64,000 nucleotides of DNA, taken from NCBI GenBank assembly GCA_032622095.1, contig CP136069.1:40152194-40216193 (forward strand), given 5' to 3'. The notes under the pieces are model-generated. The model had not been told where the DNA came from. It saw nothing but the letters and a program-made list of their open reading frames with translations, and did no database searches. Shown here piece after piece: positions 45,906 through 58,627 of this stretch (position 1 is its first letter; every line of letters begins with the position of its first letter). The stretch is from Siphonodentalium dalli. Lineage: Eukaryota; Mollusca; Scaphopoda; Gadilida; Siphonodentaliidae. The position numbers were made by a program, and so were the translations under genes.

Positions 45906-45911
45906 AATAAA
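45906..45911 (+). promoter_or_regulatory. poly(A) signal AATAAA
   Basis: AATAAA in ttgcaataaatttatc, 353 bp after the TGA and 8 bp before a TTAA MITE. Cleavage would be expected near or just inside that MITE. Confidence 0.6.
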
Positions 45912-45918
45912 TTTATCA

Positions 45919-46307
45919 TTAACCCTTTACCCAACAAACCGGCCAAAACCGGCCAAATAAAGCTTCAACAGCCTAAAATATCTTCGGTCTGTCTCAATAG
46001 AACCATACAAATATGGATATCATTGGAACCAGCTCCTTGGCCACATTGTGATAGTTACAGTTAGCCCTGTGCCAATGCATTCTCTTATATATGCGAGTCG
46101 ACCATAGGTCGCCTCGCATATATAAGAGAATGCATTGGCCTAAAAAAAATCTTTTTTTACCATTTTTTCTTACATTCTTTAACAATTTTATAATTTTTAA
46201 TGTGTTAAGCCAATGCATTCTCTTATATATGCGAGGCGACCTATGGTCGACTCGCATATATAAGAGAATGCATTGGCACATGGCCCTTCTGTTGGGTAAA
46301 GGGTTAA
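45919..46307 (+). mobile_element. TTAA MITE, type II, at the 3' end of the gene
   Basis: TTAAccctttacccaacaaa to ttgggtaaagggTTAA, with two 66-bp cores. It sits immediately after the poly(A) signal, so its hairpins may be transcribed at the end of the message. Confidence 0.9.
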
Positions 46308-46474
46308 TACATCAGCAGCAAGATGTATGTAGCTTATGTATTATACTAACATGTAATATAATCAAGCAATACACATGCAAAGTATTGTTTGTGTATTGTG
46401 CATGTAACCACGGCTGGCCATTGTCTGTTGTGGCGTGATTGTTTGATGGGATCATCAATGCTAAACTCGGGTGT

Positions 46475-47062
46475 TACCTTACTCGTATCTACATTCGCAC
46501 AGTACTATTTTTTGCTCACTTTTGAATTCGCGCACTTTAAATTCGTGCACCTAGCTGCACGAATTCAAAACTGACAAAAATATTTTCGTAATATTTCCGT
46601 GATATTTTCATATATCTTGGAGCTAATGACAGTTTCCGTTCTTAGTCATTGCTGGAGATAGTATGTGTATAATAAACACCATTGCAGCGGAATTAACATT
46701 GTGTAGACAATAAACTAGTAACTACATACATCATCCCATTATTTTGTGGCGACCTGGATTATTAGTATTTCTTATACAAGTTCAACAATGTCTATGTTAC
46801 CATGATTTGTCACTTTGCATTTTGAGCAATGGTCTTGATAGTGGTTGGCCTAATGTAAGTATATGCATACATGTATAGGCGTAATTGCCTATTCACCCGT
46901 CAATTATATATGTAAACTCAGCAACATAGCCCTCTTGTATTACCTGTGGACTGTGGTTTAGATTAAATTTGGGAGTCTTACTATTTTTCGCTCAGTTTTA
47001 AATTCGTGCACCGATGGGTGCGCGAAAAATAGTACTGCGCGAATTTAAATACGAGTAAGGTA
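46475..47062. mobile_element. 588-bp TIR element, 'taccttactcgtat' ends
   Basis: Left end taccttactcgtatctacat, right end inverse (aatacgagtaaggta). Both ends carry gcacagtactatttttt/aaaaatagtactgcgc and a palindrome attcgtgcac-ctag-ctgcacgaat or gtgcaccgatgggtgcgc. Confidence 0.7.
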
Positions 47063-48880
47063 GATTGGCATTGAGATTAACAGTTTATATTGCTGAGTCG
47101 ATGTTGCTGTTGGGTCACATTTCATGAAGGTTGATCAATGGCAGAACTGGACACTCTTTTCATTTTGCGTAGACATTATATACAGTCAAATAAAATGCCC
47201 CTGCATTCTAATCATGTGCTCACAGTGTGCAGGCCTAGATGATTATGATTGTGTTATCAACTGATACGTCCAATGATCACCCATTTAAAAAAATGCCACA
47301 TGAGGATACACCGGGAATATTTTGTCGTTCACAAGATTGCTTGTGTATATCCCATGGATACACATGTATATAATACACAAGCTTCATACATCTTGCCCCA
47401 TTCCTTTATTTTGTTGTGAAGTTTCCATATTGGTGTATTCTCATATATGAGAATCTGTGTCGTCAAATAAAATAATTTTTTCTTCACAGTGAGAAATCTT
47501 CTTTAATCTGTTCTAATCTGTTTGTCACCCTGATAAAAATTTCAGGAGACTATGGAAATCACTGGTGTCCTTACCGTCCATCCCATATGATGTCCGGATG
47601 ATAACTTTAGTTTTAGTAATCTGATAGTTTTTTTTATTTTGCATGTGGATTTCCCACAGGTCAAGTTTTAATTGTGATAACAATTCTATAGGCATATACA
47701 GCTGCCCAGTACAGCTTTGGTCGAAGCTAAACGTCGATATATGGAAACATCTAATAAATACATGTTACCGCTGCAGTGAATTGATCTGGAGTAAGTATCA
47801 AACGAGCCACCGCAGGCATCGATTTTGATACAGCGATCTGACTTCTTCAATGAGACGTGATGCGAAGCCCAGATCAATTCACTGCAGCGATAACAGGTTT
47901 ACTATATTACATGCTTTTTATTTAAAAAGCACAATTAATTATGAAATGAAACCACATGTAGACCACTAGAAGGAACTATTTTTTAATAATAAATCATCTG
48001 GGGCAGTATGCAAGATAGAGAAGGGTGGTATGACATCGGATCAAACTGTAGCTGATCCAATGGTTGGGAAATGATTGCATTACTATAGCGGTATTGGGGG
48101 GAGAAAAATGATAGTCATATAATAAATATTTGTTTTAGCTATAAATATAAGGTAGTATATATATGTTATTACAGGCATGATTAGGATCACCTCTAGATGA
48201 GAGCCAGTCTTATTAAAACTAGATCTAATTTTCATTACTTTCATCTTATGGTCTTGAGACACTAATAAATTATTTCAAAGGGGAGAAATCCAGGCAATGC
48301 ATATCAAAGAGTGCGTTGCTCAACCAATCAATAGCTTCCTGCAAAACCATTGACTATTCACATTCTGGTCTCAATAATAATTATTCATACAACCCCACCC
48401 AATATTTCTAAAAATAAGTAGTACGAAAGGCGGAAATGATGAATGAAACCGAGACTTTGTGAAAAGCTGATTTCAGCGAAATCCAAATTATCAATATTGC
48501 AATTAAGAATGTATTGCAAAAAATAGGTATTGAATCGCTGAAACAAGAACAGGAGCATATTATAAGGAGTTTATTTATAATTAGAAAAGATAGATACGGC
48601 AATTCATTTCCGACCGAATTGGCTTTCAGGGATTGAAGCGACAGCTATTGTTATTCATGCATGTAGGAATTGTCACACGTCAATCAAATCAGTAAACCGG
48701 ATTGTCGAGTGTCATAGCACCATCACTGACCTTTGACCCACTGCATACATTCTAGTGTTGATGTGCTTTATTTGGAAACATAAATATTAATGAGCTGTCG
48801 CGAGCTGGGAATTCCCCGTCCATCTTGGAAATGAATTTAAGTACCAGTGTCTCCAGACTGAGAGTTAACTGTAAAGAAAC
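47063..48880. other. mostly unassigned; hairpin at 47765-47896
   Basis: The only clear structure is an inverted pair, ttaccgctgcagtgaattga and tcaattcactgcagcgataa, separated by about 80 bp. No gene is supported elsewhere in the stretch. Confidence 0.5.
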
Positions 48881-48889
48881 CTTGGTCTC

Positions 48890-49730
48890 CTTATAATTAG
48901 ACTAGATGAGAGCTATAAAATTTGACGATTTTCGATTAAAAACATGACTGCCGGCAACCATCTTGTATTTTAGTATCTAAATTCTATGGCACACGTACAT
49001 ACCACATCCCTCTTCCGTTCATCACCAAACTTTATTTGCATCTTCAGGGTGATCTCTAAGGATTTTACTCTTTGCATAACTAAATCGTTCGGCACAAGCT
49101 ACAGGCCACATCCATCATTCGATCATCACCAAACTTAAGGATCTTCGGGGTGTCTTCTAGATGGGAGACAACAATCGTTTCCGAAATTTGTTAAAAAAAT
49201 ACATGGCTGCCAATGGCCATCTTGGATTTTACTCTTTGCATGACTAAATCCTTAGGCACAATCTACTGGCCACATCCCTCATCCAATCGTCACCAAACTT
49301 CATAAGGATCTTCAGGGTGACCTCTAGATGGGAGCCAACGTTATTTTCCGAATTTCATAAAAAAACATGGTCGCCAGTGGCCATCTTGGATTTTACTCTT
49401 TTCATGACTAAAATACTTCGGCACACCCTACATGCCACATCCCTCATCCAAACCTCATATGGTTCTTTGGTGTGACCTCTAGATGGAAACTGTCTATTTC
49501 TTCAAATATTTGTTAAAAAACATGATCACCTGGAGCCATCTTGGATTTCACATTTGAATCCATCGGCACACCCAGCAGCCCACATATAGTGGAGAAATGT
49601 TTGAAATTAAATTAATTTCATTTACACAACTTTTTGACTTTCCTTCTTTTAAATCATTCTATTGACTGCTCAGCATAAAATTAGTAACACCTCCCCAAGT
49701 TGAGCTACAGTGTCATTGACACTTTCATTG
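48890..49730 (+). repeat. diverged array of the 'ccatcttggattttac' family
   Basis: About five units with atggccatcttggattttac, gactaaat, cacatccctcatccaatc and tctagatgggag. It ends ttgagctacagtgtcattga at about 49699-49720, as at 3808 and 41287. Confidence 0.75.
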
Positions 49731-49739
49731 GTGGTTATG

Positions 49740-50230
49740 TTCCCTTTGTGACTGGGGTTCAGACTTGTTCAAAAGAGGCCACCAGGTCAAATAGGGTGGA
49801 GCCAGGGACATAAAAACTATTCCCCACCTGAGTAATTCTTAAAACGGCTTACACACAAGAATCCTATTTGGCTTATATTTCGTACGGAGGGTACTTGTGT
49901 GACCAGGATTCAAATTTGTTGTCACCCGGTCAAATAGGGGTGGAGCCTGGCACACAACTCTTTCCCATCAATAGTAATTGTTAAAAGGTCTTCTCCAGTT
50001 CTCCAGAACTCAAGACCAAATGTGGTCAATTTGGTGTGGTGTTTAAAATCTAATTTAAAAAAAAATTAATCATGACATCGGATTAATTGACGCTGTATTG
50101 ATAAACAACAGAAACTGGAGAGAAAATGTTAATTAGTGTCATTCATTTCAATTTAAATATGATATGAATTCCATATGTTGTTTTATGCAGTCTTGTTATC
50201 TTTTGCTTTAGAAGGGCCATAGCATCTAAC
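49740..50230. other. two diverged clauses of about 140 bp, then unassigned
   Basis: gactggggttcagacttgtt with caggtcaaatagggtggagc is echoed by gaccaggattcaaatttgtt with cggtcaaataggggtggagc. No gene. Confidence 0.5.
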
Positions 50231-50244
50231 CATATAATATACTA

Positions 50245-50570
50245 GCAGGTGACCCGACTTTGTCCGGGCTTTGACCTCGAATTGACCATTTTGAAGGTCA
50301 AGGTCAGGTCGGAGTCACGATTTGACCCGTCCAAAACACTCCCCGGACAAAAGCACACCTAGCGAAATCAGTCAGTTTTACCCGATTTGACCTTGAATTG
50401 ACCATTGTGAAGGTCAAGTTCAGGTCGGGGTCACGATTTGACCCATCCAAAACACTCCCTGGACAAAATGATCCCTAGGTATCAAATTTCGTCGAAATCC
50501 GTCTGGCAGTTTTCCCGGCCATAGCTAACAGACAAACAAACAGAAGTCCCAAAATATATATTAGATATAT
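50245..50570 (+). repeat. 'actagc-ggtgacccgacttt' repeat
   Basis: Starts actagcaggtgacccgactt and ends agaagtcccaaaatatatat. Contains two clauses of gaccttgaattgaccattt plus gaaggtcaaggtcaggtcgg. Same family as 55035-55915. Confidence 0.8.
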
Positions 50571-51116
50571 GAGAAGGTCATTTTCGTTAGCCAATCGCGA
50601 TCACTGCGTACCCGTTTCAAGGTGAAGATCACCTCGGGCGGAAAAACTTACCCGATGAAAATCTCCCCCGTTCCTTGGAACCCCTAATAAGTGGGGGGGA
50701 TAGTTGCAAAATCGTTCACTTTGTGATAGAAGCGCCAAACTTTCAGAATTTGTTAAGTAGTTGGTGAGTATCACTAAACTGGCTGGTTCCAGATTTTGGA
50801 GGTCACCTTGACCTTCAATTTGACCTTGACCTTTTTGAAAATCTCAGTTTTTGGGTTGGGTGGTTTATGCCATCCTCTTCTTGTGAAAATCGCATCTTCT
50901 CACAGTTTTCTCAATACAGTTATAGTTGGGAGGTGACTACGGTTCATTTGGGCCAAAACATATCTAAATTTTCATAAGATGGCCGCCAATATGGCTGCCG
51001 GAAGTTGAAAATGTGACAATTTTTCACAAATATCATCTAGTTCAATTCATGCTGTTTGGAACTGGTTGAGTAATGCAACTTTATTTTGTGTTTTGTATAT
51101 TAACCGATCATTGGAG

Positions 51117-52610
51117 ATGTCATGGTCAGGTGTGAGGTGAATCGGTATTCATGGAGTGACTGTATAGTGTATGATTGAGTATATCCAGGTGTGCCTGTAT
51201 GGGCATTGGTGTGGTGTATGGATATAGCTACATGGTCATCTATGTGTTGATTATGTATATATGGAGTGACTCTAAGGGCATGGGTGTGATGTACATGTGT
51301 TGTCTGTATGATCATAAATGGGTGTGTTGGTAAATAGGGTGTGATTTGATGGTTACGGGTAATGTGTATAGGTATACATGGAATGACTGTACGGACATGA
51401 TTGAATATGATTACCTGGAGTAAGCTTGGTGGACATTGTCGAGTGTGTGAGTATATAGGGAGCGTCTTTGTGGTAACGGGTGGGATGCATATTTATATAT
51501 CTTATGGATGTATTATCATTGGTTGGTGTATAGGGATTAGCTCTATTATCATGGATGGCATGTATGATTATACAGTGAATTGCTGAATTGTCATGTGTGA
51601 GGTGTATATGCAAGTATGGATTGTTTGGGTGGTTGTGTGTATATCTGGAAGGGCTGAATGGCCATTAGTGAGGTTTACTTGTATGCTTGGAGTGAATCTA
51701 TGGTCTAGGGTGGGCTGTATATGTATATTGAGTGGTTATATGACTATGTGTGTCGATATAGGTATACAGGTAGTGAATGTATGGTCAATGGTGAGATGAG
51801 TACATGTATGTATACAAGTAGTGACAGTATGGTCATAAATATAATGGACATCTATACAGGGGGTGACTATTAAAATGGTCATGTGTCAGGCGTATGAGTA
51901 TACCTGGTGTTCCTGTTTGGTGACTCGTGGCTGTATGGTCATGTGTAGGTTATATCAGTATACACATGTGTTGCTTTTTGTCATGGGCAAGGGATATGTG
52001 TATATAGCAAGTGGCTATATGGCCATGGATAAAGTGCATATGCATACATGGAGTGACTATACTGACATGGCTGGGATGTATTAGTATATATTGAGTGACT
52101 ATGCGGCTATGGTGTGACAAATAGGGATACAGGGAGTGACATGGCCAATGTTGAGGTGAATATGTATGCAAGGATTGACCATGGTCGTGTATGAATGTTT
52201 TGAATAGGTACACACGGTGTGACTATATGGCCATAGGTCAGGTACCATTGGTGAAGGTATGTGTATGAAGCGAATGGCTATATGGCCATTGGTGAGGTGC
52301 ATATGTATACCCGGAGTGACTTTATGGTCATTGTTGATGTATATATTGATTGTCTATTTGACCACGTGTTTGGAGAATATGTATACAGGGGATGACCTTA
52401 TGGCCAATGGTGAACTGAATGGGTATACAAGGAATGACTATATAGTTATCGGTCATGTTTAGAAGTATCCCCGGTGTGCCTGTATCGTGACGCGTGGCTG
52501 TAAGGTCACCCGTGGTCATGGGTCAGGTGTACATTTATACAGTGGGTCACTATATTGTTATGTCTGTGGTGTTTATGTATATAAGTAATGACTGTGTGGT
52601 AATAGGTGGC
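51117..52610 (+). repeat. degenerate 41-42 bp minisatellite, forward arm
   Basis: About 35 diverged units of the form gagtgactatatggccatgg then tgaggtgtatatgtataca. Good adjacent examples are at 52041-52130 and 52270-52320. Period is 39-45 bp. Open frames on both strands are by-products of the low stop density. Confidence 0.8.
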
Positions 52611-52689
52611 CATCGTTTTCCGTGTTTAACGCCCCCCCCCCATGTTTTTAAACACCATCAAGATAGAGAACTCTCTGACATGACCTCTC

Positions 52690-53345
52690 CATTGATTAAC
52701 ATATCCTTGAGTTATTGTGTCACCAAGGTACACATGTACAACCCACCCATTACCTCAGTCACTCCATATTTACATAAACACAACACAAATGACAACATAG
52801 TCACCCACTTTATACACGTACACCTGATCATACAGCCATACTTGGTTATACCCATACATACCACAAACGACGATACAGCCACGAGTCACCATGTATGAAC
52901 ACCAGGTATACACATACACCCGACACATGGCCATATAGTCACTCTATGTATACATATTCACTGTATTCACGATCATACGGTCACGCGTTGTATACCTATT
53001 CACCTCACCGTGGACTATACAGCCACTACATGTATACTTATTCTCATATCCATTACCATAGAGTAAATCCAGTTATACATATGCACATCACCAATGGTGA
53101 GCCCTTCCAGATATACCAATACCCGCACATACAACATCTCATAAGTTCCACACTTGCCTACTCATGATCATGCATCTACTACCCATACACCATCAATGAT
53201 AACACATCCACAACATATATAAATATACAACCCACCGTTGCCAACAGGGCACTCCCCATATACCCACACATCATCCATGACCATACAATAACTCGCGGTA
53301 TACCTATTATCCTCATCTACGATCATAGAGTAACTCCCTGGCTGT
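52690..53345 (-). repeat. degenerate 41-42 bp minisatellite, inverted arm
   Basis: Units of the opposite strand: tatacacatacacccgacac, catggccatatagtcactc, tatacatattcac. About 15 units. Junction with the forward arm lies near 52620-52690, marked by a C tract. Confidence 0.8.
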
Positions 53346-54280
53346 CATCTTGGCTTCCACCCTGTATCCAGTAGATAAATTTTTATCATAATGGGCCAGA
53401 CTATACCCACATCTCATGGTTCATCTCAGTTCCGTCTCAAAGTTCTGCCCATTTCCTTTCAATAATATGACCATAATCACAAAAGAGGTTATCCGCAAAA
53501 TTCCATACTGCAACTTTAAAATGAATTTGTCATGCCCCATACGGAACTAGGATAAACATAATAGAACATAGTTGTCAGTTAATTAACTAACAGGTATAAT
53601 AACCAAGTGAGTCACAATTTGCTACCTTTTCGGATAACGCAGAGAATAATTTTCTGGATATGTGTAAAAAATTTACTTTTTACAAATTTGGTTGCCATTT
53701 TGGAAGCCATCTTGAGCAATTTAGTCTATAAACACCATAGTGTGACACATTTAAGATAGGTCAAAACAATAAACACATTTGATACCAAAGGTAGTTGCAT
53801 TTTATTTGAAAAAATGGTCGAACCTTGAAAAGTGATTTTTTGCCGATATATATGTCAAGTTTGTGAGAGAAAAATCCAATATACCTGGTGATGTCAGTGG
53901 TGACAATAGTAACAATGACACATGGTGTATCAGACATGTTAGTATTCAATGTATAGAATACAGATTAGCCAATGTTATACATCAACCACAACTTGTAAGC
54001 AATTGCATGACACCCTGGTGCAATATTTACAATTTTCCATATTTTGGCGGCCATTTTGGCAGCCATTTTGAGCCAAGGTAAGATTTTTGGTTCCAGAGAA
54101 ATGGAATATTTATAGGTAATGATATGCCTCACTTGCATTACAATTTTCTTTTCATTTCTAGTTGAAATATGACTAGAATCCCAATTGTGATATTTTTGTA
54201 AAATTTTGTACCGCGTTCTGTAAAATCGAATTTTTGACGGATTGGAAGGGGTTAGGGCCCCAATAATTGCATATTTAATT
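53346..54280 (+). repeat. copy of the 34590-34995 repeat with flanks
   Basis: 53540-53990 matches intron DNA at 34590-34995. The remainder is not recognised. It lies inside the 50.7-54.7 kb element. Confidence 0.65.
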
Positions 54281-55034
54281 GCTCCAATGATCGGTTAATA
54301 TACAAAACACAAAATAAAGTTGCATTACTCAACCAGTTCCAAACAGCAGGAAATGAACTAGAAGATATTTGTGAAAAAATGTCATATTTTCAACTTCCGG
54401 CGGCCATATTGGCGGCCATCTTATGATAATTTAGATATGTTTTGGCCCAAATGAACCGTGGTCACCTCCCAACTATAATTGTATTGAGAAATCTGTGAGA
54501 AGATGCGATTTTCACAAGAAAAGGATAGCATAAACCACCCAACCCAAAAACTGAGATTTTCAAAAAGGTCAAGGTCAAATTGAAGGTCAAGGTGACCTCC
54601 AAAATCTGGAACCAGCCAGTTTAGTGATACTCACCAACCACTTAACAAATTCTGAAAGTTTGGCGCTTCTATCACAAAGTGAACGATTTTTATGTTTTCC
54701 TGTAATTATCCCCCCCACTATAAGTACGAAGACAGACATAAGAATCACACAACACGCTCATGTCTGGATACAGACACACTCACATCTGGCCCCAGACAAA
54801 AGAATCGCACTACACGCATACGCTCTTTATCAACGACACTGCAGATACGAACGCTCTTTAACTATCAATGCGATTAACCCCACAGTGCCAAGGACGGTCA
54901 TTTTGGTGACAGGGAGTGGAGAAGGGGTGCTCGGAGCTTCTCCAAAACTGGCGGTAAACACTGCCCGTGGCTTTTTAACCTTAGATTGGAAGTTTGAGCT
55001 TAATCGGTCTGGCCGTTTTCCCGGCCATAGCTAA

Positions 55035-55935
55035 CAGACAAACAAACAGAAGTCCCAAAATATATATTAGACTAGCTGGTGGACCCGACTTCGTCCGGGC
55101 TGTTTTCCCTCTGCTTTTCGGCGAATTGCGCGATTTGACCTTGAATTGATCATTTTGAAGGTCAAGGTCAGGTCGGTGTCACGATTTGACCTGTCCAAAA
55201 CACTCCCCGGACAAAAGTACCCGACAGAAGTACCCGTCGAAATCTGTCCACTTTTACCCGATTTGACCTTGAATTGACCATTTTGAAGGTCAAGGCCAGG
55301 TCGGGGTCACGATTTGACCCTTCCAAAACACTCCCTGGAAAAAATTACTCCTAGGTATCAAATTTCGTCAAAATCCGTCTGGCAGTTTTCCCGGGCCATA
55401 GCTAACACACACACACAGACAGAAGTCCCAAAATATATATTAGACTAGCTGGTGGACCCGACTTCGTCTGGGCTGTTTTCCCTCTGCTTTTCGGCGAATT
55501 GCGCGATTTGACCTTGAATTGATCATTTTGAAGGTCAAGGTCAGGTCGGATTCACGATTTGACCCGTCCAAAACACTCCCCGGACAAAAGTACCTGTCGA
55601 AATCAGTCAGTTTTACCCGATTTGACCTTGAATTGACCATTTTGAAGGTCAAGGTCACGATTTGACCCGTCCAAAAGACTCCCCTGTCCAAAAGTACCTC
55701 TAGGTATCAAATTTAAATTTCATCGAAATCCGTCCCGTTTTACCCGATTTGACCTTGAATTGACCTTTTTGAAGGTCAAGGTCAGGTCGTGGTCACGATT
55801 TGACATGTCCAAAATACTCCCTGGACAAATTTATCCTTAGGTATCAAATTTCGTCAAAATCCGTCTGGCAGTTTTCCCGGCCATAGCTAACACACACACA
55901 GACACACATGCCCACCCACGCCAAATTCTTTAACC
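55035..55935 (+). repeat. tandem 'ctagctggtggacccgactt' repeats, about 372 bp period
   Basis: ctagctggtggacccgactt starts at 55073 and 55445. Each unit holds two or three clauses of gatttgaccttgaattga plus aaggtcaaggtcaggtcg and ends with ttttcccggccatagctaac and an acac/agac tract. The minus-strand frame 55440-55691 is a by-product. Confidence 0.85.
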
Positions 55936-56635
55936 CGTCTTAAGACAAATAACTTGAGCTCTTGAATTCAAGTTGATATATAGAATCATGCAATCTTATT
56001 TTTGATCAATTATCAGTTGTATGTGTAGCAGGTGTTACAATATTATGTATATATAGGCTATTAACTCTCTTTCATCTTTGCTAATGATATGTCTATCCGT
56101 TATGCTGATAATTTCAAGGAAAAATTATCAGTGGTGCCATGCTGTAACCATTCCATAAATTTTGTAACTAATTTTGAGGAAAATGAATTTAAACTACTCT
56201 AGTTGTCTAATGTCTATACTTGATATATGGTGTGATGATGTCCTAAGAGCAAACGCAATTGATTTTATTTTCAGTTTTCAGCCAAAATTTATTGGTAAAT
56301 GTTTAGCACAGTTCTACTGGTACCTATCCAGATATCACAACATTGGAACTCACATGGACCTAAGTGTATGCAGAAGGTACATGGTCGCTATATCTGTACT
56401 GCCATGATAATTGTGTTTGATAGGTATACAACAACTACATAAATATAATAATAGAATTCTGATTAATCCAGCCTTGGATATAATAAGCAACACCGTTTAG
56501 CACCTTCATTTACAAAGACATTGCACAATTACATATATTCATAAATGTTAGAAAAACAAATCGATTTAAATAAAAAAAATCTGATTTAAATTTTATCATT
56601 TTTTTTTTAATTGAAAAAAATCACCTACCCTGGCT
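55936..56635. other. unassigned; one 77-codon frame
   Basis: The frame at 56174-56407 reads LMSILDIWCDDVLRANAIDF and onward. It is not in any repeat I see, but has no recognisable match and no clear splice or start context. Poly-T/A tracts follow at 56560-56620. Confidence 0.35.
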
Positions 56636-58627
56636 GCAGGCTGTGCCGGTGAATTCAAATTAGAAATCCAAGATGGCTGCTGGTGCCATATTTTTTTTTT
56701 TTACAAATTTCGGAAAAAAATGATGGCTCCCACCCAGAGGTCACCCCGAAGATCCATATGAAGTTTAGTGGCAATCAGATGAGAGATGTAACATGTTGGG
56801 TGTGCCACAGGGTTTAGTCATACAAAGAGTAAAATCTGCCATGATGCCTGCTGGCGGCCATAATTTGGAAAAATTTGATGGCTCCCATCTAGTGATAACC
56901 CAATAGATTCATAGGAAGTTTGGTGACGATCGGATGAGGGATGTGGTCTGTGCCTAATCATGCCTGTAAAATTACAAAACATTTCTTTGATATTTGCGAG
57001 CTGCAGGGTGTGCCGATGGATTCACATTTGAAATCCAAGATGGCTGCTGGTGGCATTGTTTTTTAACGAATTTCAGAAATAATTGATGGTTCCCATCTAG
57101 AGGTCACCCCGAAGATCCGTATGAAGTTTGGTGATGATCGGATGAGGAATGTGGCCTGTAGGGTGTGCCGAATGATTTAGTCATGTAAAGGGCAAAATCC
57201 AAGATGGCTGCCGGCGACCATGTTTTTTATTGAATTTCCGAAATAATCAATGGATCCTATCTAGAGGACACCCCCAAAGATACATATGAAATTTGGTGGC
57301 AATCGGATGAAAGATGTGACCTGTAGGGTGTGCCATAGGATTTAGTCATACCAAGAGTAAAGTCCAAGATTGCTGCTGGTGGCCATGTTTTTCAACAAAA
57401 TTTAGAAAAATTTGAAAGCTCTCATCTAGTGGTCACCCAATATATTCATACGAAGTTTGGTGATGATCGGATGAGGGATGTGGTCTGCACCTAATCATGC
57501 CTGTAAATTTACAAAACATTTCTCTGACATATGCAAAGTTTGCTGATGGATTCAAATTTGAAATCCAAGATGGCTGCTGGCGGCCATGGATTTTAATGAA
57601 ATTTCAGAAATAATTGATAGCTCCCATCTAGAGGTCACCCTAAAGATCCATATGAAGTTTGGTGGCGATCAGATGTGAGATGTGACCTGTAGGGTGTGCC
57701 ACAGGATTTAGTCATGCAAAGAATAAAATCCAAGAGGCTACTGGCGGTCATGTTTTTCAATTTGGAAAATTTGATGGCTCCCATCTAGTGGTCACCCAAT
57801 AGATTCATAAGAAGATTGGTGACGATCGGATGAGGGATGTGCTCTGTGCCTAATCATAACTGTAAATTTTCAAAACATTTTTTAGATAAATGCGGGCTGC
57901 AAGGTAGATGGATTAAAATTTGAAATCCAAGAAGTGCTGCTGGTGGCCATGTTTTTAAAAGAATTTCAGAACTAATCGATGGCTCCCATCTAGATGTCAC
58001 CCCGAAAATCCGTTTGAAGGATTTACTCATTCAAAGTGTAAAATCCAAGATGGCTGCCGACTGCCATGTTTTTCATCAAAAATCAATCAAATTGGATTGC
58101 TCCCATCTAGAGGGGATCCTAAACATCCCTGTATATTTTCAAAACATTTCTCCAATAAATATGGGCTGCAGGGTGTGCCGATGGATTCAAATTTTATATC
58201 CAAATTGGCTGCTGGTGGCCATATATTTTTTTAAGAATTTCGGGAAAAGAAATTGATGGCTCCCATCTAGAGGTCACCCCAAAGATCCATGTGAAGTTTG
58301 AAGATGATCGGATGAGGGATGCAGCCTATAGGGTGAGCCAAAGGAAATTGTTGACAGACCCCAATCCATGGGAATATGCCTTGTCACTAACTCGTGGCCA
58401 TATTTGATCCACCAGGCCCGGTTCCATGGTTTTAGTTCTACAGGTCAAAGTTCTGGAGTAGCATTTCCATATATGGAAGTGATGAATATTCAAAAGCTCC
58501 ATACATGGAAATGATACTTCAGAACCGGGGCTGGATGAATCTCTGAAAACATGGAACGGAGCTGGATGAATCTAATATGGCCGATCTCGCTTATAGCTCA
58601 AGCTTGACTTTGTTAAGTTGAGCTAAA
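56636..58627 (-). repeat. array of the 'ccatcttggat' family, inverted relative to the others
   Basis: Repeated clauses aaatccaagatggctgctgg, atggctcccatctagaggtc, gatgatcggatgagggatgt and gtaaatttacaaaacattt, every 180-220 bp. It ends near 58627 with the inverse of the usual start (ttgactttgttaagttgagct). Confidence 0.8.

Larger units (their letters stand above)
50684..54725. mobile_element. third long-TIR element, about 4 kb, TIRs about 430 bp
   Basis: Left arm 50684-51116 (taagtggggggatagtt ... attaaccgatcattggag) and right arm 54281-54725 are inverted copies. Landmarks are tttgtgatagaagcgccaaa, tggaggtcaccttgacctt and aagatggccgccaatatgg. The interior holds an inverted minisatellite pair and a copy of the 34.6-kb repeat. 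The only frame of note (54624-55034) runs through the right arm into the next repeat and is not a gene. No transposase is seen. Confidence 0.8.

Noticed and set aside
52494-52898. 134-codon frame across the centre of the inverted minisatellite
   Set aside because: Low-complexity translation created by the repeats; frames of similar length occur on both strands.
54624-55034. 136-codon plus-strand frame
   Set aside because: Starts in the right terminal repeat of the 4-kb element and ends in the next repeat family; no conserved sequence.
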